Below, in pieces: positions 16,756 to 24,391 of a DNA stretch of 64,000 bases. A program made the translations under genes and the position numbers. The notes beneath the pieces are model-generated. The model saw nothing but the letters and a program-made list of their open reading frames with translations. It ran no database searches and was not told where the DNA came from. Within the stretch, counting starts at the first letter, position 1, and each line of letters begins with the position of its first letter. Source of the stretch: Paraburkholderia xenovorans LB400 (lineage in GTDB: Bacteria; Pseudomonadota; Gammaproteobacteria; Burkholderiales; Burkholderiaceae); NCBI RefSeq assembly GCF_000013645.1, contig NC_007952.1:2790001-2854000 (forward strand). The letters are read 5' to 3'.

Positions 16756-18477
16756 ATGAAGAAATTTGCCAGTCGGACAGCCGTCGCTGTTACGACATCC
16801 ACTTTGCTCGCGCTCTACGGTTGCGGGTCGACTCTTAACACTCCGAGTATCGGCGGGGGCGGGCTAGGGGGGACTTCGGGGTCGGGTACTTCGGGTACTT
16901 CGGGTACCTCGGGCACCTCGGGCACTTCGGGTACTTCGGGCACTTCGGGCACTTCGGGCACTTCGGGCACTTCGGGTACTTCGGGTACTTCGGGTACTTC
17001 GGGTACTTCGGGGACTTCGGGGACTTCGGGGACTTCGGGGACTTCGGGGACTTCGGGTACTTCGGGTACTTCGGGTACTTCGGGTACTTCGGGTACTTCG
17101 GGTACTTCGGGCACCTCGGGTACTTCGGGCACCTCGGGTACTTCGGGTACTTCGGGTACTTCGGGTACTTCGGGTACTTCGGGTACTTCGGGTACTTCGG
17201 GTACTTCGGGTACTTCGGGTACTTCGGGTACTTCGGGTACTTCGGGTACTTCGGGTACTTCGGGTACTTCGGGTACTTCGGGTACCTCAGGCACCTCTTC
17301 CACCCCAGTCGGCAACATCGTCACCCAGGCCAGTAACCTCATCACGGCTGTTGGCACCACAGTCGCCGACACCGGCACCAAGGTCTCGGGCACGTCGGTT
17401 CCCGGCGTCAACGGCGCAACGACCGCCAATCTCGGCGCAGCTCTCACCGACCTCGGCACCGGCGTCAAGGTGCTGGGCAACGGCACCGCCGCCGGTCTCG
17501 GCACTCTGGGCAGCGCGGCCAATCCGCTCGGCCCGACGCTCGACTCCACCGCGGGCGTCGTCTCCAATACCGGCTCAGCCGTCAAGGCACTCGGCGGCGT
17601 CGTGTCGAGTCTCGCCAGCGGCCCGCTGGCACCGCTTGCCCCGGTGACGTCGACGCTCAGCAGCGTGACCAACGGTCTCGGCGGCGGTATCACCTCAGTC
17701 GGCTCGGGACTGAACACCGTGCTCTCCAGCGCGCCGGTCCAGCAACTCGAGACGCAACTCAGTTCGGCGATCAACCCGATCACGCTCGCCGTCTCCAACA
17801 CGACGCAGACAGTCGGCAACGCAACGGGATTGGGCGCACCGCTAAACAATCTGCTCGGCACGCTCGGCAACGGAGTCAATGCAGCCGGAATCAAAGTGTC
17901 GGGCGCCACCGGCGATCAGGTCGGCAACGACGTTGGCGCAATCGTGAGTCAACTCGGCAAAACCGTTACGAGCACAGGAGGATTGCTCACCGGCGCGACC
18001 ACCAATCCGCTCGCGCCGATCACGGGCCTGCTCGGACCGCTCGGCGGCATAGGCGGCTCTGGCGGCACGGGCGGCGGCATCTCGATCCCGCCGCTGACCG
18101 GGCTGGTCGGCAACCTCGGCTCGCTGGGCGGCGCTACTGGCGGTTCCGGTGGTACGGCCGGCGCCGCGGGTCTGCTCGCGCCGATCGCGGGGCTCCTCGG
18201 CAAGGTCGGCCCGGTGGGCGGCACACCCGGCACGAGCGGCCCGCTCTCGCCGGTCGTCACCCTGGTCGGCTCGTTGGCGAGCAATCTGACCGGCGCAGTC
18301 AACGGCGCCTCTCAAGGTGGCACGCCCGCCAATCCGCTGACTGGTGTTATCAGCGGATTGACCGGTGGCTCCGCCAGCGGCACAGGCAGCAGCGGTTCAG
18401 CCGGCAAGAACCCGCTCGCTCCGGTGACGAACCTGGTCGGCGGATTGCTCGGCGGCGTTACCGCGGCCGGCAAATAA
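16756..18477 (+). CDS. Collagen-like Gly-Thr-Ser triplet-repeat lipoprotein
   Basis: Predicted surface or envelope lipoprotein of 573 aa. The N-terminus is a lipoprotein signal ending LALYGC (Cys23). Residues 44-181 are 46 uninterrupted Gly-Thr-Ser triplets. The remaining roughly 390 residues are rich in Gly, Leu, Val, Pro and Ser, with loose repeats of the NPLAPVTNLVGGLLGG type and no Cys. Similar triplet-repeat proteins in Burkholderia are annotated as collagen-like (Bucl), but a pure G-T-S repeat lacks proline, so a collagen triple helix is uncertain; the Thr/Ser could be glycosylated. ATG 16756 follows GGGGACAAC. A near-perfect sigma-54 promoter precedes it, linking it to the downstream exopolysaccharide genes. 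Function unknown. Confidence 0.85.
   Translation: MKKFASRTAVAVTTSTLLALYGCGSTLNTPSIGGGGLGGTSGSGTSGTSGTSGTSGTSGTSGTSGTSGTSGTSGTSGTSGTSGTSGTSGTSGTSGTSGTSGTSGTSGTSGTSGTSGTSGTSGTSGTSGTSGTSGTSGTSGTSGTSGTSGTSGTSGTSGTSGTSGTSGTSGTSGTSGTSGTSSTPVGNIVTQASNLITAVGTTVADTGTKVSGTSVPGVNGATTANLGAALTDLGTGVKVLGNGTAAGLGTLGSAANPLGPTLDSTAGVVSNTGSAVKALGGVVSSLASGPLAPLAPVTSTLSSVTNGLGGGITSVGSGLNTVLSSAPVQQLETQLSSAINPITLAVSNTTQTVGNATGLGAPLNNLLGTLGNGVNAAGIKVSGATGDQVGNDVGAIVSQLGKTVTSTGGLLTGATTNPLAPITGLLGPLGGIGGSGGTGGGISIPPLTGLVGNLGSLGGATGGSGGTAGAAGLLAPIAGLLGKVGPVGGTPGTSGPLSPVVTLVGSLASNLTGAVNGASQGGTPANPLTGVISGLTGGSASGTGSSGSAGKNPLAPVTNLVGGLLGGVTAAGK
16885..17298 (+). repeat. 9-bp coding minisatellite, 46 units
   Basis: Tandem GGT-ACT-TCG units with third-base variants (GGC, GGG, ACC). 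A run of GGG-ACT-TCG units occurs around 17010-17050 and GGC-ACT-TCG units cluster near 16918-16970. The long middle part is almost perfectly homogeneous, as expected of recent unit duplication. Because the unit is 9 bp, changes in copy number keep the frame and alter only protein length. Confidence 0.97.
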
Positions 18478-18557
18478 GCGTTACGCAAGTGCGGCGGCCG
18501 GACGTTAAAAAAATCAACAAGCCGGCTGCCTTCAATGTCACGACTACGAGGGATGAC

Positions 18558-19832
18558 ATGAACTCCGCTTTAGAAACCATCGCGCGCGCGCACGATCCGC
18601 GGCCACGTTCGGCGACGCCCTGTTCGATCGGCCTGCTCGGAATTGCCGTCGGACTGCTCACGCTCTATCTGCTGCGCGATAGCACCGCGCTCGACGGCGC
18701 GGCGCGCAGCACTGCCGCCTGCCTTGCGATCATTGCGACCATCGCGATTTACGAGCTATTCGTCGCGCGAGTCTATTTGCGACCGAGCGCCGGCATTGCC
18801 GGCCGCGCGGTGCGGCCATTGAGCATCTCGCGCGTCGCTTTGCGGCTCGCGGCGCTGGCCTCGGTGTATGCGGGTATCGGCGTGCTCTATTGGCTTTTGC
18901 CGGAATATCACGGCGCGTTCTATAACCCGTTCTGGAAGTTGATCAGCGCGCTCGCACCTTATCTGCTCATTGCAGCCCCGTTCTACTTCGTGTGGATGGA
19001 CAGGCATCAGCGCGAGGTCGACGACGCCTATCTGATGTGGGCACGCCTGCTGTTTCGCGGAGAACGTCCCGTCAATTGGCGGCCCATCCGCGAGATGCTC
19101 GCCGGCTGGATGGTGAAGGCATTCTTTCTGCCGTTGATGATCGTCTACCTGTCCACGAATGCGGACCAACTCAATGCGTCGCTGGCAAACGCGCTAAGCG
19201 CGCCATTCTCGCTCGCGACATTCCGCTTCATGTACGACCTATGTTTCGCGATGGACCTGATGTTCGGCACGGTAGGCTATCTGTGCACGCTGCGCATACT
19301 CGACAGTCACGTACGTAGCGCGGAGCCGACCACGCTTGGCTGGCTTGTCGCACTGGTTTGTTATCAACCGTTCTGGTCGCTCATTTCCAACCAGTACATC
19401 CATTACGAAGGCTCGGTGTTCTGGGACAACTGGCTTATTTCGATGCCTGTTGTGCGAATCGTCTGGGGTGCCGTCATCATTGCGTTGCTGCTGTGCTATG
19501 CGCTCGCCACCATCTCGTTCGGCTTGCGGTTTTCGAATTTGACTAATCGCGGCATCGTTACCTCGGGACCTTATCGGTTCACCAAACATCCGGCTTATAT
19601 CGCGAAGAATCTGTCTTACTGGATGGTGACCGTACCGTTTGTCGAGCCGTTGGGTTGGCAAGTTGCAGTGACGCATTGTGCCGCGCTTCTGGCGGTGAAT
19701 ATGCTGTATTTTCTGCGGGCAAGAACTGAGGAACGCCATTTGATGAATGATCCGGATTATCGGGAGTACGCGGCGTGGATTGCGAGGAATGGGGTGTTTG
19801 CGAAGCTGTTTCCTCGCACGGCGCGAAACTGA
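18558..19832 (+). CDS. Multi-spanning membrane protein with C-terminal isoprenylcysteine-methyltransferase-like domain
   Basis: A 424-aa inner-membrane protein with around ten hydrophobic segments. The C-terminal third shows the ICMT/phospholipid methyltransferase-type signature: TSGPYRFTKHPAYIAKNLSYW followed by a terminal RARTEERHLMNDPDYREYA, where the family binds S-adenosylmethionine. The substrate cannot be read from the sequence. The N-terminal membrane part has no motif I recognise. ATG 18558 has GAGGGATGAC upstream; an in-frame extension to 18489 is less likely. It follows the repeat lipoprotein by 80 bp and may be co-transcribed from its sigma-54 promoter. Confidence 0.75.
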   Translation: MNSALETIARAHDPRPRSATPCSIGLLGIAVGLLTLYLLRDSTALDGAARSTAACLAIIATIAIYELFVARVYLRPSAGIAGRAVRPLSISRVALRLAALASVYAGIGVLYWLLPEYHGAFYNPFWKLISALAPYLLIAAPFYFVWMDRHQREVDDAYLMWARLLFRGERPVNWRPIREMLAGWMVKAFFLPLMIVYLSTNADQLNASLANALSAPFSLATFRFMYDLCFAMDLMFGTVGYLCTLRILDSHVRSAEPTTLGWLVALVCYQPFWSLISNQYIHYEGSVFWDNWLISMPVVRIVWGAVIIALLLCYALATISFGLRFSNLTNRGIVTSGPYRFTKHPAYIAKNLSYWMVTVPFVEPLGWQVAVTHCAALLAVNMLYFLRARTEERHLMNDPDYREYAAWIARNGVFAKLFPRTARN

Positions 19833-19943
19833 GGCGCACCGGAATCAACACTTCATCCGCCGCTCTGTTTGAGTTCGGCAGCGCCAGCATTTGCGAAAAC
19901 AGCGCAACCCACCTTTCTTTTTCCGTTGCCAGCCGGGGCGGGT

Positions 19944-19968
19944 CGTTACGGCACACGTAACGTAACGG
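19944..19968 (+). promoter_or_regulatory. CGTTACG inverted repeats, candidate enhancer (UAS) 2
   Basis: CGTTACG at 19944-19950 and the reverse-complement pair ACGTAACGTAACGG at 19955-19968. The proximal end is 130 bp upstream of the -24 GG at 20098. It shares CCGTTACGTTAC with the element at 23832-23855. Confidence 0.5.
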
Positions 19969-20095
19969 TCCCCAAAAAAGCGGGCATTTCTCACGTCACC
20001 CGCTCGCGTTCCCGGCCCGCCCCGAACCCGCCGAAGCCTTGCCTGCCGAGGGCTAATTGGCTCACACCAAATACTCCCCGCAGTCGGCCCATAAA

Positions 20096-20112
20096 TTGGC
20101 ATGTTTGCTGCT
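20096..20112 (+). promoter_or_regulatory. Sigma-54 promoter upstream of the YjbH-type gene
   Basis: TTGGCATGTTTGCTGCT, with GG (20098-20099) and GC (20110-20111) exactly 10 bases apart. It is nearly identical to the element at 23970-23986 ahead of the polysaccharide operon (both read GGCAT-x-TTTGCTGCTT). The next gene begins 475 bp downstream. Confidence 0.65.
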
Positions 20113-20165
20113 TAATGGTTCGCTGTGCACAGCACTGTCGTCACCGCCGTAAAAACGATAGCGAG

Positions 20166-20408
20166 TTATGCATCACGACCAGCCCGACCGGGGTTATCGG
20201 TTTGGTCTTCTTCAACCACAAAAACAGTGCGATCTGAAACCCAGATCTTTTGTCCTGCCGAGTTGCTGTAGCACCAATAGAAGAAGCACGCGCCGCGGCT
20301 GCACATCTGCCCATTGTTGTTCGCCGCCTGGTCTGTCTTGAGTAGGTCGCACCGGGCAGGCGAATTCCAGATCGCGTCCCCAAGCAGGCGTTTTTTCGCA
20401 GTGCGCAC
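20166..20408 (-). pseudogene. Possible remnant of a small secreted Cys-containing protein
   Basis: The frame reads like a folded small protein (WNSPARCDLLKTDQ, GQMCSRGACFFYWCYS, IWVSDRTVFVVEED) with three to four cysteines and aromatic residues, unlike the Arg/Ala-rich shadows around it. No ATG or ribosome site is present: the listed start is GTG 20408, and the in-frame upstream residues (LISLVVWLHF) look like a damaged signal peptide before a stop. A frameshift in the A6 run near 20391-20398 is possible. It runs opposite to the sigma-54 leader. Weakly supported. Confidence 0.3.
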
Positions 20409-20586
20409 AAAGTGCAGCCATACAACAAGAGAGATCAGAGTTGTTCAAGCGGACACGAGTCGAGCAAATCAATAGGAACGTTTGGCGCGAGAGACCAACA
20501 CGGGGATCAGGGATGAACACGGCGAATTCGGCGCAGCATAGAACTGCGCGCAGTCTGGGCGGCGCTAACCAGGGACAACGTGCGCA

Positions 20587-22863
20587 ATGCGACGAATGAC
20601 CCGCGCGCAGCGCTCGCAGGCAGTCCGCTTCTTTCCGCATGCAATTGCATTCGCAGCGTCTTTATCATTTTCGGTATCTATGCAGGCCGCCGGGCCTGCG
20701 CTGAACTCGCTTGGACAAGCAGGAGGATTGGTTATTCCTTACGCTTTCACACTGCCCAGTGGAATGGCGGAAGCTCAATATAACGATTACATCGATCCAC
20801 GATATGGCAAGCGTGCAACCGGATCGCAAGTCTACTGGGCGGCCATCGGCATCTTCCCATACGTGGAGGTGTCGGGCGGTTTGGCAAACTATCCGACAGA
20901 CGGTGGCGCCGTATTTAGCCACGGAGAGCACACGATTCTTCGGCATTTGACAGCCGATGTGAAAGTGGAAGTACCGAAATTTTTTGAATACCAGCCGTCC
21001 ATCGCTTTCGGCGTAACTGACGTAGGCGGCCAGACTCATTATTTCCGTTCAAAGTATGGCGTCGTCTCGCAAGCGTTTGGACCGGCGACGTTGACCGTGG
21101 GCTATGGCCAGGGTGACAGACTTGACGGCGTATTCGGTGGCTTGCAGTTGTCGCTTTGGAAAACTGGCTTCTCGCTACTCGCCGAAACCGATGCCAGAAC
21201 ACCCTATGCAGGTCTGCGCTACCAATCGCCGCGCATCGGTTGGCTGGCCGACGCCAATCTGATCGGCACCGTGACGCGATCGCTTCGCTCCACGGACGGC
21301 GCGTCGCCACGTACGTCGATTGCAATTGCAGTGCAGATACCTCTTGGCAAGCGATTCGATGCGGCGCGGTGCGGCGGCGGCCTTTGCAAAAGTCAGGAGA
21401 ACTTCGCCAGCGATACCGTGTTGGACACCGATGGTGAAGAGATCATTGGAGACGATACGCCGAGGCCGGTGAACCGCCCGCCTGTCAACACGGAAACCGC
21501 TCTCACGGCGGCGCCGATCGTCTATACCCAACCGCCGCAGGCTTACGCATCCGTCCTGCTAAGCGATATATCGGACGTTCGGTCGATAAAGCAGGCGGAT
21601 ATTTTCTCTGACTCGTTGGCTACCGCGTCACTCGACTCAATCGCGGCACAACTGGTTGCGGCGGGCCTTGAACGAGTGCGTGTGGGTATTGCGGGCCGCG
21701 ATCTGGTCGTGGAATATGAAAATCATCGCTATAACCAGAACGAGGCAGACGCGTTGGGCATTGTCTTCGGCATTTCCAGCATCAACGCGCCGCAGGGAAT
21801 TCAGAAAATTCGTGCGGTAATCAAGAAAGCAGATGAACCGCTGGGCGAGGTGACCGTAGATCGCGCAGCATTCGCACAGTTCATCGAGGGCGGATCCGTC
21901 ATTGCCGCAAGTGCATCAATGACGATGCGTACGCACCCAACCTACGACGCCGATTCCATCACCTGGCAAGGCGACGAACACAAACATGGACTGACTCGCA
22001 TCCAGATCGAGCCGATTGCGAGCTACGTATACGGCACCGAGTACGGCAACTTTGACGTCTCGCTAGGCGCCAATATAGAAGGCTTTGTGCCGTTATGGCG
22101 TGGCGCCGAGTTCTACGCCAGCTATATCGCCCCGCTGTACAACACCAGGAATATGGACAGTGGTCGCGTCTTTAGCGACTACCGCTTGCGAGGTGGCTTG
22201 TCGACGGTAGCCCTGGGTCAGAGCTTCTGGATTGCACCACGGGTTTTGAACGTTGCGGCGGTCGGAAAGTTCGATTTCGATTATCTCGGTATCCAGAACG
22301 AGACGACTCTGTTCGTCCCGGGCCGGCCTGACCTGGTTCGCCTTAGGCTTGCCTATCTGCATCACGAACCCGGACATGACACGCTGCCGGGCGAAAAGAA
22401 CGCCATGCTGACTTACCGATGGGTGCAACCGGCGTGGAACCTGTGGGTTGAAGCGGGCGTAGCAAGGTACGTCGGTGGTGACAAGGGTCCTATGATCACC
22501 ATCACCCGATGGTTCGACGACGTTGCTGTCAGTGTGCATGGAGAACATAGCGGTCAAGGCAGCTTCGTCGGTGCGTCGGTCAGCTTCCCATTGACACTAC
22601 GCCAGGGCATGAAGCCGGGGATCACTCAAGTGTACGGCTCGGAGCAGTTTGCGCTGGATTTCCGGTCGCGCGTTGGCTCGACTAATTACCTGTCGCCGAA
22701 TGCCGCGCAAAATCTGAGTTTCCCATACAGCACCCAGCAGTATCTGTTGAATCAAGGTCGCTTTAGCGGCGAGTACTTCTCAACCCAGCTCTACAGAATG
22801 CGGGACGCTTACTTCCTCTATGCAAACCCGGACGACAGGGCACAAAAAGCACCCCATTCCTGA
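20587..22863 (+). CDS. YjbH-type outer-membrane exopolysaccharide protein
   Basis: A 758-aa exported protein with a signal peptide ending SVSMQA and beta-rich sequence throughout. The N-terminal part has GQAGGLVIPYAFTLPSGMAEAQYND, and the C-terminal part has SVSFPLTLRQGMKP followed by YLLNQGRFSGEYFSTQLYRMR, both typical of the YjbH (YbjH) family of large outer-membrane barrels associated with secreted polysaccharides. Length fits the family. It probably supports export or surface handling of the polysaccharide made by the operon 1.5 kb downstream. ATG 20587 follows AGGGACAAC; ATG 20596 is an alternative. A sigma-54 element lies 475 bp upstream. Unlike the E. coli yjb operon, no yjbEFG partners are seen. 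Confidence 0.82.
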   Translation: MRRMTRAQRSQAVRFFPHAIAFAASLSFSVSMQAAGPALNSLGQAGGLVIPYAFTLPSGMAEAQYNDYIDPRYGKRATGSQVYWAAIGIFPYVEVSGGLANYPTDGGAVFSHGEHTILRHLTADVKVEVPKFFEYQPSIAFGVTDVGGQTHYFRSKYGVVSQAFGPATLTVGYGQGDRLDGVFGGLQLSLWKTGFSLLAETDARTPYAGLRYQSPRIGWLADANLIGTVTRSLRSTDGASPRTSIAIAVQIPLGKRFDAARCGGGLCKSQENFASDTVLDTDGEEIIGDDTPRPVNRPPVNTETALTAAPIVYTQPPQAYASVLLSDISDVRSIKQADIFSDSLATASLDSIAAQLVAAGLERVRVGIAGRDLVVEYENHRYNQNEADALGIVFGISSINAPQGIQKIRAVIKKADEPLGEVTVDRAAFAQFIEGGSVIAASASMTMRTHPTYDADSITWQGDEHKHGLTRIQIEPIASYVYGTEYGNFDVSLGANIEGFVPLWRGAEFYASYIAPLYNTRNMDSGRVFSDYRLRGGLSTVALGQSFWIAPRVLNVAAVGKFDFDYLGIQNETTLFVPGRPDLVRLRLAYLHHEPGHDTLPGEKNAMLTYRWVQPAWNLWVEAGVARYVGGDKGPMITITRWFDDVAVSVHGEHSGQGSFVGASVSFPLTLRQGMKPGITQVYGSEQFALDFRSRVGSTNYLSPNAAQNLSFPYSTQQYLLNQGRFSGEYFSTQLYRMRDAYFLYANPDDRAQKAPHS

Positions 22864-22995
22864 AGCAACATCTCGCGTGTGTATTTTGAAAACGCACTTT
22901 TGCATGACAGATACGAGAGCAGTGGGCAGGGCACCGGTGAAAGACAAGGGGCACCTCAAGTTGGTCACGAGTAATTTCCATTCTGGAGAAAAACG

Positions 22996-23715
22996 ATGAA
23001 ACTTCTTAAAGCTGCAACGTCGCCCACTCTGCATTTCGGGTCTCTTTTCCTGGCGGCTGCCGCCCTGACCGCCTGCGGTGGCGGAGGCAACCCCGCGCTG
23101 GGCTCGGTCAGCGGCACTGCTGCTGTCGGAGCACCGCTGGCGAACGCAAGCGTCCAGTTGGCTTGCAAGAATGGGACAGGCAGCGCCACCGCCAATGCGA
23201 ACGGTGCGTATAAGGCCGCATTCAATTTCGACGGCCCCTGTTCCATCACGGCATCGAGCGGCGCAATCACTATCCATTCCTTCGCTGCGGGCACTGGTAC
23301 ATACAATGTGACGCCGTTGACGCAGTTGCTTTTGAGCTATCTTGCAGGTCAGCTCGGAACAACTGTGGATGGCCTCCTCGCCGGCATCACGTCAAATTCC
23401 TCGTACCAGTCCGCCTTGACCAACTCGACCGTCATTGCAAACGCCGAGGAAAAAGTCGCTCAGCTGTTGAAAACGATGTACGGCATCACTCTCTCATCGT
23501 CGTCGTTCCTCACCGTTTCCTTTACGCCAGGACAGCCAGGCGCCGACTCCGACCTCGACGCCTTACTCGCAGCCGGCGCGATTACCGGCGATGGTCAGCC
23601 AGTGGCATCACTTGCCGCGGCGGCTGTTTCGGCAGGCGCGGCTTCACCCCTTCCCGGCAATGCCAGCGGCGGCGCAACCGGTGGCACGGGCGGCACAGGT
23701 ACTACGACGAAGTAA
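22996..23715 (+). CDS. Small lipoprotein of unknown function
   Basis: A 239-aa protein with lipobox LTAC (Cys27) followed by a Gly-rich linker. Residues 35-95 (SVSGTAAVGAPLANASVQLACKNG) resemble a carboxypeptidase-regulatory-like beta-sandwich; the middle is a predicted helical region (NAEEKVAQLLKTMYGITL), and the end is a Gly/Thr tail. ATG 22996 has GGAGAAAAACG upstream. It follows the YjbH-type gene by 132 bp on the same strand and may be co-transcribed. Similar lipoproteins accompany surface polysaccharide loci, but I cannot assign a role. Confidence 0.7.
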   Translation: MKLLKAATSPTLHFGSLFLAAAALTACGGGGNPALGSVSGTAAVGAPLANASVQLACKNGTGSATANANGAYKAAFNFDGPCSITASSGAITIHSFAAGTGTYNVTPLTQLLLSYLAGQLGTTVDGLLAGITSNSSYQSALTNSTVIANAEEKVAQLLKTMYGITLSSSSFLTVSFTPGQPGADSDLDALLAAGAITGDGQPVASLAAAAVSAGAASPLPGNASGGATGGTGGTGTTTK

Positions 23716-23831
23716 TGCGGCGGACGCCACAAAGGGCGTCTCGCCACCTCAACAGGACCACAATTGCCGGCGAAGCCGCCGGCTCTCGTCTGCCGCTTCA
23801 AGGTCGATTCAAGGCCGATTTAAAGCCGGGA

Positions 23832-23855
23832 CGTTACGGCGCGCCGTTACGTTAC
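23832..23855 (+). promoter_or_regulatory. CGTTACG repeats, candidate enhancer (UAS) 3
   Basis: CGTTACG at 23832-23838 and CGTTACGTTAC at 23845-23855. The proximal end is 117 bp upstream of the -24 GG of the operon's sigma-54 element. Confidence 0.5.
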
Positions 23856-23969
23856 AGCCTCTCCAGAACCACGACCTTGACCATTTTCGATGACCGCGCA
23901 CGATCCCGAATCCGTTGCCGGGCTTGAATCCGCAACAAGATGAAAAACTTTCCGAACGCGATCCGACGC

Positions 23970-23986
23970 CTGGCATATTTGCTGCT
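23970..23986 (+). promoter_or_regulatory. Sigma-54 promoter of the exopolysaccharide operon
   Basis: CTGGCATATTTGCTGCT, with GG (23972-23973) and GC (23984-23985) 10 bases apart. It closely matches the element at 20096-20112. The first operon gene starts at 24392. Confidence 0.65.
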
Positions 23987-24040
23987 TTAACCCTATCGCT
24001 ACACAAAAGACACAAGCTAAAGGAAACGGGGGAAGCAAAA

Positions 24041-24196
24041 ATGATTGTCTCTTTCAACAGCTCGATCCGGCTCGGGGTGGGCCGGTCCTCTAGCGACTCG
24101 CGCCAAGGGAAAGCATCGAGCGAGGCAACGCGCCTCCGACCAACGAGCGGCGTCGTTTTGCGCGGGCACGCAGCGCACGGACCGTGCTGTTCCTGA
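24041..24196 (+). CDS. Possible 51-residue leader ORF
   Basis: ATG 24041 is preceded by CGGGGGAAGC at a suitable distance and lies about 45 bases after the predicted sigma-54 start point. The predicted product (starting MIVSFNSSIRLGVG, ending in two Cys) matches nothing I know. It could be a chance ORF. Confidence 0.22.
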   Translation: MIVSFNSSIRLGVGRSSSDSRQGKASSEATRLRPTSGVVLRGHAAHGPCCS

Positions 24197-24391
24197 GCTA
24201 TCGCTATCGCGTAACCGATCAGCAAGCAACCGAACCATTCCCTGCGAATTATTTATTTAGATCCACGACTTTGCCGGCAATCCAGTTTCCCTAAATAGAG
24301 GAATACTAAAAACAAACCTCTCCCCTTACGGGACGGGTTATTTCCGGGGGCGCGATGTGCGCCAATAAAGCGTATAGGACACGGGCATAGC

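Larger units (their letters stand above)
19833..20586. other. 754-bp intergenic region with regulatory elements and a possible gene remnant
   Basis: Holds CGTTACG repeats (19944-19968), a sigma-54 element (20096-20112) and, on the minus strand, a protein-like reading frame without a convincing start (20166-20408). The leader from the predicted start point to the YjbH-type gene would be about 460 nt. I see no RNA gene. Confidence 0.7.
23716..24391. other. 676-bp regulatory region ahead of the polysaccharide operon
   Basis: Contains CGTTACG repeats (23832-23855), a sigma-54 element (23970-23986) and a predicted leader of about 395 nt. The leader may hold a short ORF (24041-24196) and GC-rich segments near 24320-24360. 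I recognised no c-di-GMP riboswitch core. Confidence 0.7.

Noticed and set aside
16885..17298. Possible CRISPR or satellite array
   Set aside because: The 9-bp unit has no spacers and lies wholly in an intact reading frame.
16815..17909. 364-aa minus-strand ORF with long Glu-Val-Pro repeats
   Set aside because: It is the reverse reading of the GTS minisatellite; it has no ribosome site, and the plus frame has a lipoprotein signal and a sigma-54 promoter.
23990..24391. c-di-GMP riboswitch in the polysaccharide leader
   Set aside because: I could not find the conserved GEMM core sequences; only unrelated GC-rich segments are present.
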